A stretch of 64,000 bases of DNA from Adenophora triphylla var. japonica (Eukaryota; Streptophyta; Magnoliopsida; Asterales; Campanulaceae). The notes below the pieces were generated by a model. It saw only the letters and a program-made list of their open reading frames with translations, did no database searches and was not told the DNA's origin. Location: assembly GCA_022495995.1 (NCBI GenBank), contig JAFEMH010006924.1, forward strand, positions 1-64,000, read 5' to 3'. A program made the position numbers and the translations under genes. Shown here in pieces: positions 1 through 11,746 of the stretch (positions are counted from its first letter, which is position 1; every line of letters starts with the position of its first letter).

Positions 1-254
1 TAACTCATCATCTTATACCCAACCAATTTTATTTTATTTTATTTTATATCATTTATTTTTATGATTAGTAAAAATATTATTATTATTATTATTATTATCA
101 TTTATTATTTGAAAAATACAAAACTAAAATTATCTGCATTAACCGTGCCTCTTTATGCCCGTGTAATTTTAAGCTCCCACAATTTTAGACCATGAAAAAT
201 ACAAAACTAAAATAAATCATTTACTATCCACTTATATTTTATTATATATATATC

Positions 255-318
<64 letters not shown>

Positions 319-890
319 CACAACAATTATCTAACACATCGTCCTATATCCTACCACTTTTATTTTATTTTATATTCTTGATTATTTTTTTACACCAAAA
401 ATATAAGAAACAAAAATAAATCATTTACTATCCACTTTATTTTTGTAATTGTTAATAGAAGTAATTAATATTTTATTGACTATGCTTCAATTTTTTTTTT
501 TAAATAAAAATAAATAAACTAATACGTATCGAACCAAAATAAAACCTATAACCATATTCTCCATTCCAACTAATTATCCTACACCCCATCACTTTTAATT
601 TATTTTATATTATTTATTTTTATAATTAGTAAAATTAATATTATTACCATTATCATTTATAATAAAAAAATAGTTCACACTTAAATAATTTTGACTAAAA
701 CCATATTGAAAAATGAAAAAAAAAAAACAAATGATAATTAGAAAGTTATATTTTAAAAATATTTTTTTATGTGTCCAAATCAAATGAAAAATAGTCTCTA
801 TTTAAAGATATTTAAAGAGAAAGAAAAATTATTAATTTTGGTGAAAAAAAAATTAAAAAAATTAATTTACTATATAACAATCGAGGTCAA
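1..890. other. AT-rich intergenic DNA, no gene seen
   Basis: Very AT-rich stretch with an ATT trinucleotide run near 75-100. A motif of the type 'cc(a)ccacttttattttattttatat' recurs near 1-60, 340-380 and 580-620, so part of it may be old, diverged tandem duplication. I see no coding region. Confidence 0.5.
243..316. repeat. (TA)n microsatellite
   Basis: Almost uninterrupted TA dinucleotides with a few C or A interruptions at the left end. Its length is likely to vary between individuals and between assemblies. Confidence 0.9.
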
Positions 891-1486
891 ATAAATGGGA
901 GGTTCTTATTTTTTTTTGAAACTGGCCCACCTAATGGAGAGGTGCCAAGTGGCGTATGAAAAAAAAAAAACTCGAAAGGCTGACCGTTTGAACTCTTGGC
1001 TTGTCGGCAAGGCGTGTCTTTCATACGCGTCCAAATGAAATTACCGGAGTACCCTTCCTCCTTCATTCGACACTTGGACAAACCGATTTAAAAAAAAAAA
1101 AAATATCTTCCGTCGAATAATAGGTCCGCCACGTGGATTTTTAGCCTTGTTAATTCCCTCTTTGCCACCAAGCGTGAAATGACCAAAATAATTTCTCAAG
1201 GCCAAACAATTACTTAAACCTTGTTATTATATATCTATAGATTTGAACCAAAAAATCATAACTCATTCAAAAAAAAAAAAAAAGCTGAAACAAACAAAAA
1301 CCTAAGCTAGGACTAAGGAACTTCCAATATTGAGACTAACGGATTTCTTGCTTTTGCTTTCAAAGAGATGCAAGGTAATTCAAAATAAAAGCTATCAAGA
1401 ATCTCCGATTATTGGTAAATAATGATGTTGAAACACAAGTTTATTTTGGTCAACAAACATATCAAAATATCGACGACAGTTTTTAG

Positions 1487-2466
1487 TCAATTCTTGTCAA
1501 TCGGAATATTAATCCAGTTATAGTGTGGATTACGAGCGATATGAAATGGTATAGAAAAGGAAATGGTCTCTTCTTCCAAGTCAAAAACATAAAGGCTTCG
1601 GTCTCTAGATCGAGTGAAATAGATACTGTTCCCTTTAATATTTTGGCATTCCTCGGTTGTTGAGATCGAACACATCATGCCCCAATTTTCTTTCATCTAA
1701 GGAATAACACCTGATTTTTTCCAATGCTTTCCAACCTCAATCCATGACGATTCTTCAGGAAGAGTCGAGTTTAAATAGTTTAAACTGAAAGCTTCCTGAA
1801 CACAAACGTCAAAGTACATCTTGTAAACACAAAAGGAGCTTCTCCTTCATGTGATGCTATCAACCAAGTCTCATGTCCATGAACATCGCATGGATTTTGT
1901 GTCTCTAATGGCTTGTCTAATCAGTGTCGTAAGCTCGGGTTTTTCATTGCTGAAATCCAAGACAAGTAAGGTAAGAGTGCACTTCTGTCAGCCAATAAAT
2001 CTTTTCCATTCAAAGCCATTGGCAATTCCATTTTTTTCGTTGATGGAAAATTTTTCTACAAAACAAACTCAGTGTCGCCAGGCTTGCAATAATAGACAGT
2101 AACTTCCGTTCCTTCTTCATCGTTGAGGAATACAACATGACTATCAGGATCACTTGGAGGTGACAATAGAACACACAAAGAAAGATCCATATCGGGTTCC
2201 ATTGGGGGAAGTTGGATTTTTTCCATGGAGATTAGATTGAAAAGGAAACATTTACTTCGTTTTTAAGGTCGTCTAGTACCAATACCAACCATCCACCACA
2301 ACAAGCGCGAATGGAATGGGATTGCGTAGCTCGGGATGGTTCCTGACGTGAAAACGTAACGACGCTCTGAAACACTGTAGAAAGCTTCTGCTTTTGTCTG
2401 TGCTTCTCTCCATGGATAGCTACAAGCCAAGGGGTGTGGTTGAGGGACTAGAGGAGCTAGGAGCAT
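1487..2466 (-). pseudogene. DUF295 (KIB1-4 beta-propeller) F-box-type pseudogene
   Basis: Reading leftwards on the minus strand, three blocks match the order of a plant DUF295/F-box propeller protein. The first (about 2466-2263) has 'AFYSVSERRYVF', the usual propeller opening. The second (about 2240-1930) has 'ISMEKIQLPPMEPD', the conserved N-P-x-T-x-x-I-x-L-P region, followed by 'GTEVTVYYCKPGD'. The third (1696-1487) has 'NSIYFTRSRDRSLYVFDLEE', the typical DUF295 C-terminus. Stops and frame changes separate the blocks: a TAA near 2264, a TAG near 2056 and further breaks near 1930. No F-box helix was found upstream. In this family the F-box binds an SCF ubiquitin ligase; this copy should make no full-length product. 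It may be a distant relative of the intact gene at 9334-10470. Confidence 0.65.
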
Positions 2467-2761
2467 ATCCCATGTATGAGTTGCATCATCTTTTGTTTCT
2501 TTTTTTCCGGGCTTCTGTTGATATATGGCAACCTGATGCTAAAAGAGCCTCTTCTGCATTATATTTGGGATCCACGGAACTGACACACAAAATAGCCAAG
2601 TACTATTTTCTCAAATAAGCAAATTGCCTACTTCTTCCTCCTACAAAGGAGACACCAAAAAATTAGAAAATATGTGCAGTGAAATTTGTTAGAACGGCAT
2701 TGACATTATTATGCATAACATACTGGTTCACTTCCCCTACGTATACTTTTAAAACACCAAT

Positions 2762-3300
2762 AAGATTTGAATTAAGAAAGCTAATCCAAAATTGCTAGGG
2801 AATCCTTTCTGTACATATATATATTTATTTTATTATGTTTCTTCAAAAATATTTATTTATATATTTTGAATAAAAATAATCCAAGGCGTTGTTTATTGAT
2901 ACAATAATTATAAATAATACTATCAATAGTATTTTTTAAAAAAATTTCATTAGGATAATTATATTAACTTAATATTATGTGAGAACAATTGAGAAAATAT
3001 GTTGATAAACTAGTAACGTCAAGGGAATATATTCGATCAATTAATAATACTAATAAAAAATAAGTGATCATCATTTGTAGTAAATTACAAAGAGAAAAAC
3101 GAAAAAGAAAAATAAATACGTACCTTTTGAAGTTTCTTTGTTAAAATTGTAGGTAAAGAATTTGACTCGGTCCTTACTTATATGTAAGAAAAGATAATCC
3201 GAAAGTTGCAATCGATTAGGAATCCTTCCTCTTCAAGAAGCACTTTTTACAAACTTTAAACATAATCCTTCAAAATATTAAAAAATGTTTTTTTATTTAT
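2762..3300. repeat. Dispersed repeat, copy A
   Basis: Member of a low-copy repeat family seen several times here (also about 3375-3985, 4165-4985, 10960-11211, and 24140-24894 continued at 33637-33740). Landmarks are 'gctaatccaaaattgctag', 'gtaaagaattgactcg' and 'ataatccgaaagttgcaa'. No coding capacity is visible. Copies surround the F-box/DUF295 and kelch relics, so they may be flanking DNA duplicated along with those genes. Confidence 0.65.
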
Positions 3301-3374
3301 TTTTATATTGTTCTGTATTATACTCCTAATAGTAAAAGAAACTATCAATTCCGTTCGGAACAAAACACCAAATT

Positions 3375-3985
3375 AATGAGAGTTTGCAAAATTCGCAGAA
3401 AAATTTCTTAGTCTCTAAATTTGATATCACGATAAACCAAAAGTACCCAACTCAATTTTATTTTTTAATATTTTTTTTAAATAGGGGTTATATTAACTCC
3501 ATGCATAAGAATATATTCGATCCATATAACCCGTAATTTAAATGAATATTATGTGAATGATTATATTTATTTGACCACATACTCCGTAAAATTTGTAATG
3601 TGAACGAAAATATTTGAGATCAAACTCGTAACATGTATAAATATATTCGATCAATTAATAATACTAATGAAAATAAGTGATCATATTTGTAGTTAATTAG
3701 CAAAGAGAAAAACGAAAAGAAAAATAAATACGTACAATTTTTTGAAGTTTGAATTTGATAAACTCCGGGTTACTGTTTTAAAATTTAGGTAAAGAATTGA
3801 CTCGGTTCTTTAATTATGATAGGTAGCTGGGTTCCGAATCTGTTCAGCAAAAAGGAATAGTCTATTTATTTCCTAATCTTAATAAGATCCGAATAAATTG
3901 TAAGGAATTAGGAATTCTTTATGTACAAGGAACACTTTTTAATATCGCTAAAAATTTAGATATGTAATACGAATAATTCTTAATA
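3375..3985. repeat. Dispersed repeat, copy B
   Basis: Shares 'aatttcttagtctctaaat' with the copy near 10980. It also shares 'aggaatagtctattt' and 'aaggaacactttttaat' with the copies near 4640 and 24650. It is non-coding and lies head-to-tail with copies A and C, which suggests tandem expansion of the unit. Confidence 0.6.
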
Positions 3986-4164
3986 TTAAATTTAGGTTGA
4001 TTTTCGGCAGTTATAAAACCGAACAACTTTGTCCTAACTTTAATGCAATATTAAATTAACCCCTTTTTTCTTTTTACACAAACACAAGTTTGAATATTAT
4101 GTGAATGATTCTCGTACCATTTTATAAATATATTGGATAAAACTCAATTAATTAATAATACTAA

Positions 4165-4985
4165 TAAAATAAGATTTGAATTAAGAAAGCTAATCCAAAA
4201 ATTGCTAGGAATCCTTTCTTGTACATATATATATATTTATTTTATTATGTTTCTTCAAAAATATTTATTTATATATTTTAATATAAAAATCCAAAATGTG
4301 TTATTGATACAATATTATAAATACTATCAATAGTATTTTTTTTTTTGATTTTCATTAGGATAATTATATTAACTTAATATTATGTGAGAACAATTGGAGG
4401 AAATATGTTGATAAACTAGTAATGTCAAGGAATATATTCGATCAATTAATAATACTAATAAACTAAGTGATCATATTTATAGTAAATTACAAAGAGAAAA
4501 ACGAAAAGAAAAATAAATACGTACCTTTTTGAAGAATTTGATGTTGATAAACTCAGTTTCTTTGTTAATATTGTAGGTAAAGAATTGACTCGATCCTTTA
4601 CTTATATAAGTAAAGCTGGGCCTGAATCCGTTTACCAAAAGGAATAGTCTATTTCCTAATCTTAATCAGATCTGAATAATTGCAAGGAATTAGGAATCCT
4701 TTTTGTACAAGGAACACTTTTTAATGCTAAAAATATTTAAGTATCACGCGGAGTAAAAAGCATGATATATTTTTTAGGTCCAACATAATATTACATTCGT
4801 ATCAAAAATAAATATTTTTAAAAAATTGAATTTTTATATTACTTGTATTATAATAAAATTTTTGCTTTTAGCTCTAACATAATATTACTTCCTCTTACGT
4901 CGGATCCATGTTAAGAAAGATAATCCGAAAGTTGCAATGGATTAGAATCCTTCTCGAAGTGTCACTTTTTACTCGAAAGGGTGTC
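4165..4985. repeat. Dispersed repeat, copy C (the most complete)
   Basis: Contains, in order, 'aagctaatccaaaaattgct', a TA run, 'gtaaagaattgactcgat', 'aggaatagtctattt', 'agctctaacataat' and 'cctcttacgtcggatccatg'. It is the uninterrupted counterpart of the copy split by the Helitron at 24895-33636, and therefore serves as a paralogous empty site. Confidence 0.65.
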
Positions 4986-5224
4986 CGTTTATAGTGTCAT
5001 ATTTCCTAAAAATGAAATATTTTATTAATATTCTATTATCCCATCCACTATTTCCTCTACTAATTCTCTATCCTCTACACTCACAACACTTTTTAAATTC
5101 ACTATTTCCTCCACTAATTCTCTCCTATTTTCAAATTATACTCACAACATTTTTCTTTCCACACTTTTCTAATTTGCGTGCCACCCCTAAAAGGGTGACA
5201 CTCTTGACGACGGACTAGGAGTAT
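4970..5224. mobile_element. Decayed Stowaway-like MITE remnant
   Basis: The interior has the same motifs as the better MITEs in this window (repeats of 'ctcacaacac', 'ctatttcctc', 'tctctcct'). It ends with 'gacggactaggagtatt', a degraded form of the GGGACGGAGGGAGTA terminus. The left end is unclear. Confidence 0.4.
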
Positions 5225-5599
5225 TAAAAGTAAGAAAGTGGCCAAAATGAAAATTTAACGCTAAAAACGTCAACATCAAATGGTTAAATTTGGAAATCAA
5301 TGGTATTTTAGTCATTTAGGTTCGTGACACAAACGTAGATATTGTGACATTGAAATCAACATCAAATGCTTTTCATTGAATGCATGAAGTTACGAAAAAA
5401 ATTCCCAAATTCTTTTTCGACCTCAATTATTTTCTAATAAATTAGTTTTAAAAAAATTACACCAAAATTCATAATTTTTTTTTCCTCTACAAATAGAGAC
5501 TAATTTCATTTGATTCTGGACACGTAGTAAAAAAAATCCTCTCTTCCTTGAATATAAATCAAATATTTTATAATAATTTTTTTAATTTTTTTTCCAATC

Positions 5600-6400
5600 A
5601 TTAAAAAATTTCCTTCCAAAAATAAGATACTACTTTCATTTGATTTGGACACAAAAAATCATCTTCTTTGAAGTGCATGTCAATATTCTAAAAAATAAAT
5701 GTAGTATAAATAGGTAGTTTGAAAGAGGGAGAGGAAAAAGTGGGGTTCGAGTTTCCTGATGAGGGAGTGTAGTGTTTGGGAAAAAAAAAATTCATTTAAC
5801 ACATTGTTAGTTATTTTTGGATTTTGATTTTTCTCAAAATTATTAAATAAGTTAAAATTGAAAAAGAATATTATAATTTTGTTCATGATGAGTTAATGTA
5901 AACAATTATGATATTTATTTAAAAATCATGTTTTTTGAATATAAATCAAAAATTTTATAATAAATTATTATTTTTTTTAATTTTTTTTTAACAAAAATCA
6001 TAAAAAAATTCCTCAAAAAATAAATAGAGACTACTTTCTATTCGATTTGGACACAAAAAAGAAATCATCTTCTTTTGAAGTACATGTCAATATTCTAAAA
6101 ATAAAGATAGTATGAATTGGTATTTTGTAAGAGGAAGAGGAAGAGAAGAGAAAGAGGAAGAGAAAGAGGAAGAGGAAGAGGAAGAGGAAGTGGAAGAGGA
6201 AGAGGAAGAGAAGAGGAAGATAAGAAGTACTGGGCTTTGATGAGAGAGTGGAGTGTTTGGGAAAAATTTCCATTTAACACAATTGTTAGTTTTTTTAAGA
6301 TTTTGATTTTTCTTTCTCAAAATTAAATAAGTTAAATTGGAAATGAATAGTTATAAGTATGTTCATTGAAGAGTTAATGTAAACAAATATGAAATTTATT
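5600..6400. repeat. Tandem duplication of a ~400-bp AT-rich unit
   Basis: About 5600-5930 and 5950-6400 share a long run of matching landmarks in the same order: 'gatttggacacaaaaaa', 'tcatcttcttt', 'catgtcaatattct', 'gtgtttgggaaaaa', 'catttaacacaattgttag', 'gattttgatttttct' and 'gagttaatgtaaacaa'. A partial third copy lies near 5440-5600. It is non-coding. A purine minisatellite has expanded inside the right-hand copy only. Confidence 0.7.
6127..6222. repeat. Purine-only GGAAGA/GAAGAG minisatellite
   Basis: Nearly 100 nt with only A and G on the plus strand (GAGGAAGAGGAAGAG pattern). It is a polypurine-polypyrimidine tract that could form triplex DNA. The long arginine/glutamate or serine/leucine reading frames here are by-products of the repeat. 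Confidence 0.85.
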
Positions 6401-6496
6401 TATTATTACTATTGTTCGTATACTAATAAATGATATTTATTTTTTCGTTTAGAAAATTAACTATTTGGTTGTTACATTGATGGAGCTGATGTTATA

Positions 6497-6572
<76 letters not shown>
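6497..6572. repeat. (TA)n microsatellite
   Basis: Uninterrupted TA dinucleotide run, followed near 6600-6625 by a shorter run. Confidence 0.9.
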
Positions 6573-6909
6573 TCCTCCTCCCATATATTGCTATACCCTT
6601 TGTATATATATATATATATATATATGCTATATTGGTCCCAGATATCGCTATCATATCTATCGGGTATATACGCATATATATGGTATATCGATGTAATAGA
6701 TATGGTATATCTGTATATAGGAAAATATGTATATGAGTGTATTGTGAAAATATGAAGAGAGAATTAGTGGAGGTCATATATGTAAATATGAGTTGTATAT
6801 ATAGATGTGTGTGCGTAAATAAGAAAGAGATATGAGCCGATTTAAATAAGGGTTAAATAACGGTATGTATATATATGCATATAAGTATATAAGTTGACGC
6901 CATATTCAT

Positions 6910-7142
<233 letters not shown>

Positions 7143-7145
<3 letters not shown>

Positions 7146-7423
7146 TCCCTCCGTCCGTCGTCCGATTTAGACATTTCCACCCCATCCGACTTAAACAATC
7201 TCAAAAATGGAAAGTACTTATTAATGGGACCCCACATTTACACTCACAACAAATTTTCACTCATTACTCCCTATCCCACTTTCTCTCACCTACATCACTT
7301 TTCATACTCACAAGATCCACTTACACTTTACTCAAGCAACCTCCACCCAGCTTCTATTTTTTTTAAATCCCCTAAACGTCCTAATCCTGATTTTTTTCCT
7401 TATAGCTCCACTGTGACTGTGAG

Positions 7424-7425
<2 letters not shown>
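7143..7425. mobile_element. Stowaway-like MITE (right end degraded)
   Basis: The left end is TA followed by CTCCCTCCGTCC, the typical plant Stowaway (Tc1/mariner-type MITE) terminus. The interior holds the family's 'tctctcacctac' and 'ctcacaac' type motifs. The right end 'gactgtgagta' is a degraded inverse of the left. The length, about 283 bp, equals the other copies at 12903, 13270 and 31723. It sits between two TA microsatellites. Confidence 0.6.
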
Positions 7426-7454
<29 letters not shown>

Positions 7455-7503
7455 TGTATGTATATATATATATATGTATGTGTGCATATATATATATATA
7501 TTG

Positions 7504-7537
<34 letters not shown>

Positions 7538-7541
7538 GTAT
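7422..7541. repeat. TA/TG microsatellite
   Basis: Interrupted TA run with TGTATG and TGTGTG steps directly after the MITE right end. Confidence 0.8.
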
Positions 7542-7787
7542 TGAAATTAAATATCTCTACATATATAGAGTTTCAATCATTCGGAAATAAAAAAATATTA
7601 CTTATTTATTTATTTAAGTCACCAAATTAACAAAGTCCGAAACCCTTTGTATCTAGCCTCCGAAACCCCACCATTTCGCTTCACCTCTTATTGTAGCTCC
7701 CTCATCTTTTTCAGCCAAAAGTGTTCCAAGTTTGAAAATTGTGCCATCCTCAATTGGAAAATATTTGAATAAATCAAAGTATTTCTC

Positions 7788-7879
7788 GCACAATTGGATG
7801 CATGATGATTTATTTATTGTCCACTTTAACATACACAATTGGATGCATGATGATTTATTTATTATCCACTTTAACATAT
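7788..7879. repeat. 45-bp tandem duplication
   Basis: The unit starting 'cacaattggatgcatgatga' occurs twice head to tail (about 7790-7834 and 7835-7879) with a single visible substitution (tgtcc versus atcc), so the duplication is recent. Being 45 bp it preserves reading frame. Confidence 0.85.
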
Positions 7880-7983
7880 ATTTTGAGTGAATCCGTTATT
7901 TCTGTACAATTTAACGTAGAATTGTTTTTTCTAAATAAAGAATCATACCTTCTTGACTTGTTAGAATCAAATCTTTATCAACT

Positions 7984-8265
7984 TCATTCATGTTCGTCGT
8001 CAATAAACTCTTTATATACTAGACTTGATTTTATAACAATCTTGTGTATTGGATTTGATTCCTTCATAACAATCTTGTATAGGTCCATTCTATACTCACA
8101 ATTCTCCTTTGCTTCAACATCGGCCAATTGACCTCCTAACCCACTTATAACATCCTTCTCAAAATTACTCGTACTCGAAGCCAAATTAAAATTAAGTGGC
8201 TTACAATTCGTTTCTTCTGTAGCTATATCTCCACCTACGGATAGAAGATCATTAATAACCTCTTC
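7984..8265 (-). pseudogene. Unrecognised coding-like fragment
   Basis: The minus strand is open for about 93 codons from near 8265 to the stop at 7984. Its composition is ordinary for a protein (contains 'SNFEKDVISGLGGQLADVE' and 'YKEFIDDEHE'), unlike the repeat-derived frames around it. A second open stretch, 8523-8287, contains 'CSTCEERDQVVTECEERF', is separated from it by stops, and could be an upstream exon. I do not recognise a family. It could be an exon of a degraded gene or chance. No clear splice sites or promoter were identified. Confidence 0.25.
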
Positions 8266-8539
8266 TCCTTTGTATCATCATCTTGACTATTCGAATTTGA
8301 TCCACGAATCCAACGGCAACATTGTCTTTTCCGTACAAATCAATCCAGCTCTGGCCGATGTAATACGAGGGAAAATAACCACGTGTCCTACAAGTTTTCT
8401 ACAAGCCCCGACCCGTTGCATAGGGTTGACACGAACTTGTAAATTCTGCAATGCCCGAAAAAATCGCTCCTCACATTCTGTAACTACTTGATCTCGCTCT
8501 TCACACGTGCTGCAAACACACATTCATGTTCGTACAATC

Positions 8540-9330
8540 ACGCTCAAACTATTAAATCTATAGTATAAATTAGAGCTTGTACTTGCTAGCGCTCTTGAAC
8601 AAAGAGTGCTACTAAATTTTCATTTCGCTCTACAGTTCTTTTCATGCCCTTTGCCCTTAAAAAAAAATTTATTTTTTAAATTAAAGAAATTTTTTTTTTA
8701 ATTAAAGAAAAAAAATGTCCTCGAACACGGACGCTCAAACGGAAGTGAGTATGTTAAGGTTGGGACTGAGGTTGCTAGAATAGCAGCCTAACTGTTTTTG
8801 TTGTTACCGTTGTTGTTGGCCATTTTTTCAGGATTTTACATGCTCGGATTGCAACTGATGTAGCGAAAATCAACACAAAAGAAAAACTAATAAAGGAAAA
8901 CCTCATAACGAATAATCTACGGAATAGATTATTGAGCTAAATTAACAATGATTTTAGAATTTAACACACCAATCCAGGTGAAAAGGAAATAAACCTGTTT
9001 ATATTTTATAGATAAAAAGTTTGATTTTCGGATTTAACATATGATCCTATTTTATATGACTCATGTGACTTAGAAAAAAGTTAAAATCTCCTAAAATTAC
9101 TTCTAATCTATATAGTAACATAATAGAACTCGAAAACAACAAAACATAAAATACTACCTACTTAATAATAATTCAAAAAATACTAATAAAATAAGAAAAG
9201 ACATGAAAATACTTAATATCTCAGGAGAATACGATATAGGTTCATTTAAATAATGCCAAGAACAATATTTAATCTCATGATGACTCACTAATTAAGTTTA
9301 AAATAAATAATTAACAAAAACACAAGGGGC
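8540..9330. other. Intergenic, no gene seen
   Basis: AT-rich DNA between the unrecognised fragment and the 3' end of the F-box gene. I see no gene, tandem repeat or transposon terminus. Confidence 0.5.
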
Positions 9331-9333
9331 TGT

Positions 9334-10470
9334 TTAATTATATCTTAAGCTAGCTTGTTGATGACACCAAGTGAGCTCGTCAATATCAGCTTCAGTGTAC
9401 GATGGTTTAATCCAAGTGCCTCGCCGTAGTTCCGTAAAATTGGCCGGAACCGCACTTGTATAACTTCCATCACAAGAGTGGTACTTTCCCGAATCAAGAG
9501 AATAAAAAACGCCATTGTCATTATGAAACTGCGGAAAGTAAATCTTGTTCCCCATTCCTCTCAAAACACTCGTCTCCAAGTAGGACATGCCATCGCTCAA
9601 ATACAACATCTCGTCACTCCCCAAGCTATTAACTTCTTCCCATACCATTTTCGAGAGATCAAACCTCACGAGATGAACTTTCCGATATTCGGAACTTATA
9701 ATCACGGCTAACAGTTTCTTTGCCGATCCGTCCTTCTCTTCTACCACCAACTGAGACTGTGGCCAAACAATATAGCGTTTCTTATATACCCCATAAAGAA
9801 TTTTCCATTTTTCATTTTCCACATCAAACACGGCAATATTGCACATCTCTCCTAGAAAGTAGAACTTCCCGTTGGAGAATACCGGAGCACAACAACACGG
9901 CCTAATAAATCTCTTATAACCAAAGTGAAACCCTAAAAATTTCCACTCCGGTTCCCCACGTTTAATTGTAAAAAACCATTTACCGTATTTGCAACTCGCA
10001 TAACCAAAAACAGTACAATCTGGTGAGGTGGGCGGAGATGAGAAATGAAATCTTGAGATGATGATGTCGTCTAGATCTATATCCGGAAGGCCTATTTTGT
10101 TCTTGGTGAAGGGATTGAAGAAAAATAACTTTGAGCCTCTATTCAAGAGTAACCACCCGAAATTTGAAGAACGAATACACATACCAGATAATTCTGGAAT
10201 ATTCTGACAATGCATGACATTGTATACTGGGTTGTAAATTTTGCATAAGCTGTCATTTAAACTAATCAGATATGGTGACTCGGAGAATGGAAAGGGCCTA
10301 ACAGCAGGAATTGTTGTTGACCGCCATGAATTGCAAACTGATTTGAAAGTAGTCGAGTCAACAACAGTGAGGCGCGAGATAATCAAACTTAGAAGGTCTG
10401 ATGGCAGATCCACCCACGATCGCTTCTCCGTCTTCATATCTTTTCTTATACTGCACGAGATATTGATCAA
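9334..10470 (-). CDS. F-box protein with DUF295 propeller domain
   Basis: Single-exon frame of 378 residues, uninterrupted. Residues about 19-35 ('WVDLPSDLLSLIISRL') followed by 'VCNSWRST' form the F-box, which docks on the SKP1 subunit of SCF ubiquitin ligases. From about residue 70 to 350 follows a DUF295/KIB-type propeller domain: 'FGWLLLNRGSKLFFFNPFTK', 'KIGLPDIDL', 'VFSNGKFYFLG', 'VFDVENEKWKIL', 'SKMVWEEVNSLG', 'LYLSDGMSYLE' and 'GNKIYFPQF'. The length fits the plant family. Translation may start at Met1 or at Met12 (MKTEKRSW), which lies closer to the F-box; I give the longer form. The likely role is substrate recognition in a plant-specific, rapidly duplicating F-box clade; the substrate is unknown. 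A truncated, broken copy of the C-terminal half lies at 12335-12895. This is the only gene in the window that looks intact. Confidence 0.85.
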   Translation of the reverse strand: MINISCSIRKDMKTEKRSWVDLPSDLLSLIISRLTVVDSTTFKSVCNSWRSTTIPAVRPFPFSESPYLISLNDSLCKIYNPVYNVMHCQNIPELSGMCIRSSNFGWLLLNRGSKLFFFNPFTKNKIGLPDIDLDDIIISRFHFSSPPTSPDCTVFGYASCKYGKWFFTIKRGEPEWKFLGFHFGYKRFIRPCCCAPVFSNGKFYFLGEMCNIAVFDVENEKWKILYGVYKKRYIVWPQSQLVVEEKDGSAKKLLAVIISSEYRKVHLVRFDLSKMVWEEVNSLGSDEMLYLSDGMSYLETSVLRGMGNKIYFPQFHNDNGVFYSLDSGKYHSCDGSYTSAVPANFTELRRGTWIKPSYTEADIDELTWCHQQASLRYN

Positions 10471-10499
10471 AGATTCAATAATGAGAAAGCAAAGGGTTA

Positions 10500-10960
10500 C
10501 ATGATTTTCTTAAAAAACAGAGAATAAATAACATACAATCAAAAAAGAAAAATCTGGTCACTAAGTTTTTGCACAAGCTGTGCAAGTATGATCATGTCAA
10601 ACAATTGCAATATCTTCTAGCTAGAATATAAGCTCATACTTTCTTCCAACGAGGTCGGAAAATCGACCTCATTGTAGCTTTGCACTAGACAAAAGAATAA
10701 TTAGAAATTGTATTATAATGAAATTGCATTAAAATAATTTTCTTATTTAAAATGAGATATTTATTTTAGAATCGATTAAAAATAAAAAATTGCAGAAAAT
10801 TTTAAAATTTGATATCAACAACAAAGTTATTTTAATGAAATTTTAAAATTTGATATCAACAATAAAGTTATTATTTTATTAAAATTTGATTTTATGATGT
10901 TGAATTTGACGTATAATTGTGGTCAAAGTTAAGTAATTAGGACTTGACTTGTGTTATTAA
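10500..10960. other. 5' flank of the F-box gene, no gene seen
   Basis: AT-rich DNA upstream of the minus-strand F-box gene. A segment near 10690-10790 ('ataatgaaattgcattaaa', 'agaatcgattaaaaataaaa') also occurs near 23950-24020, so part of it is duplicated. I could not single out a convincing TATA box. Confidence 0.5.
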
Positions 10961-11211
10961 CAGAGTTTGCTATTTGCAGAAAATTTCTTAGTCTCTAAAT
11001 TTGATATCACATAATACTAATAAAATAAGTGATCATATTGGTAGTAAATTACTAAGAAAAAAAACGAAAAGATACCTTTTGAAAAAAGTTTGATGTTGAT
11101 TAACTCCGTTACTTTGTTAAAATTGTAGGTAAAGAATTGACTACATAGGTCCTTTAATTATATAGGTAAAGCGGGACTCCAAATCCGTTCATCAAAAGGA
11201 ATAGTCTATTT
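10960..11211. repeat. Dispersed repeat, copy D (cut off at 11211)
   Basis: Matches copies B, C and E from 'aatttcttagtctctaaat' to 'aggaatagtctattt'. It then stops abruptly at 'taggggtgg', where an unrelated pyrimidine/purine-biased sequence begins. The breakpoint suggests an insertion. Confidence 0.65.
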
Positions 11212-11425
11212 TAGGGGTGGAAATGGTTCGGTTTAGCTCGGTTTGGGGTAATTTAGAAGTCAAACCGCTATACATCGGTTTGGAGAAATCCCAAACCGAG
11301 CTGAACCACAAAATAGTCCAAGCCGAGCTGAGCTAAACCATCACGGTTCGGCTCGGTTTGAACCACGGTCTGATTTTACGGTTTAAACCGTGGCTTAAAC
11401 CACGGTTTGAACCACAACTCTTACA
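11212..11425. mobile_element. Possible hAT-like transposon end
   Basis: Begins 'taggggtggaaatggttcgg' and is built from GGTTCGGTTT, GAACCG and CGGTTTAAACCG steps, many in inverted orientation. This composition is characteristic of subterminal regions of plant hAT elements. It starts exactly where dispersed repeat copy D is interrupted. I could not find a matching opposite end or an 8-bp target duplication, so the element may be truncated. Confidence 0.4.
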
Positions 11426-11746
11426 CCATTATGCTCCTTATCAATGGTATTAATCAATGCTTCAAATGATGATCAAAGACTGCAGAGAGTGAAAACGAAA
11501 ATTCATGCGCCAGATCTTGATGAACCTTGATAACAATAGACCCTCAAAACGACTTTGCAGCTCAGCTTCTGATTTAATATTGTTTTAATGAGGCTGTATT
11601 GGGTCAATTTCAGAATAAATAAACACGTAACATTCAAAACGAACAAAAAACACCCAAAAATCGATGAATTTAATGAAGCAGAATAAACATACATAAATCT
11701 AAACATTAAATATGATAAGAGAAAAAATAAAAATTAAAAAATATCA

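Noticed and set aside
6031..6326. Arg/Glu-rich or Leu/Pro/Ser-rich frames
   Set aside because: By-products of the purine minisatellite at 6127-6222.
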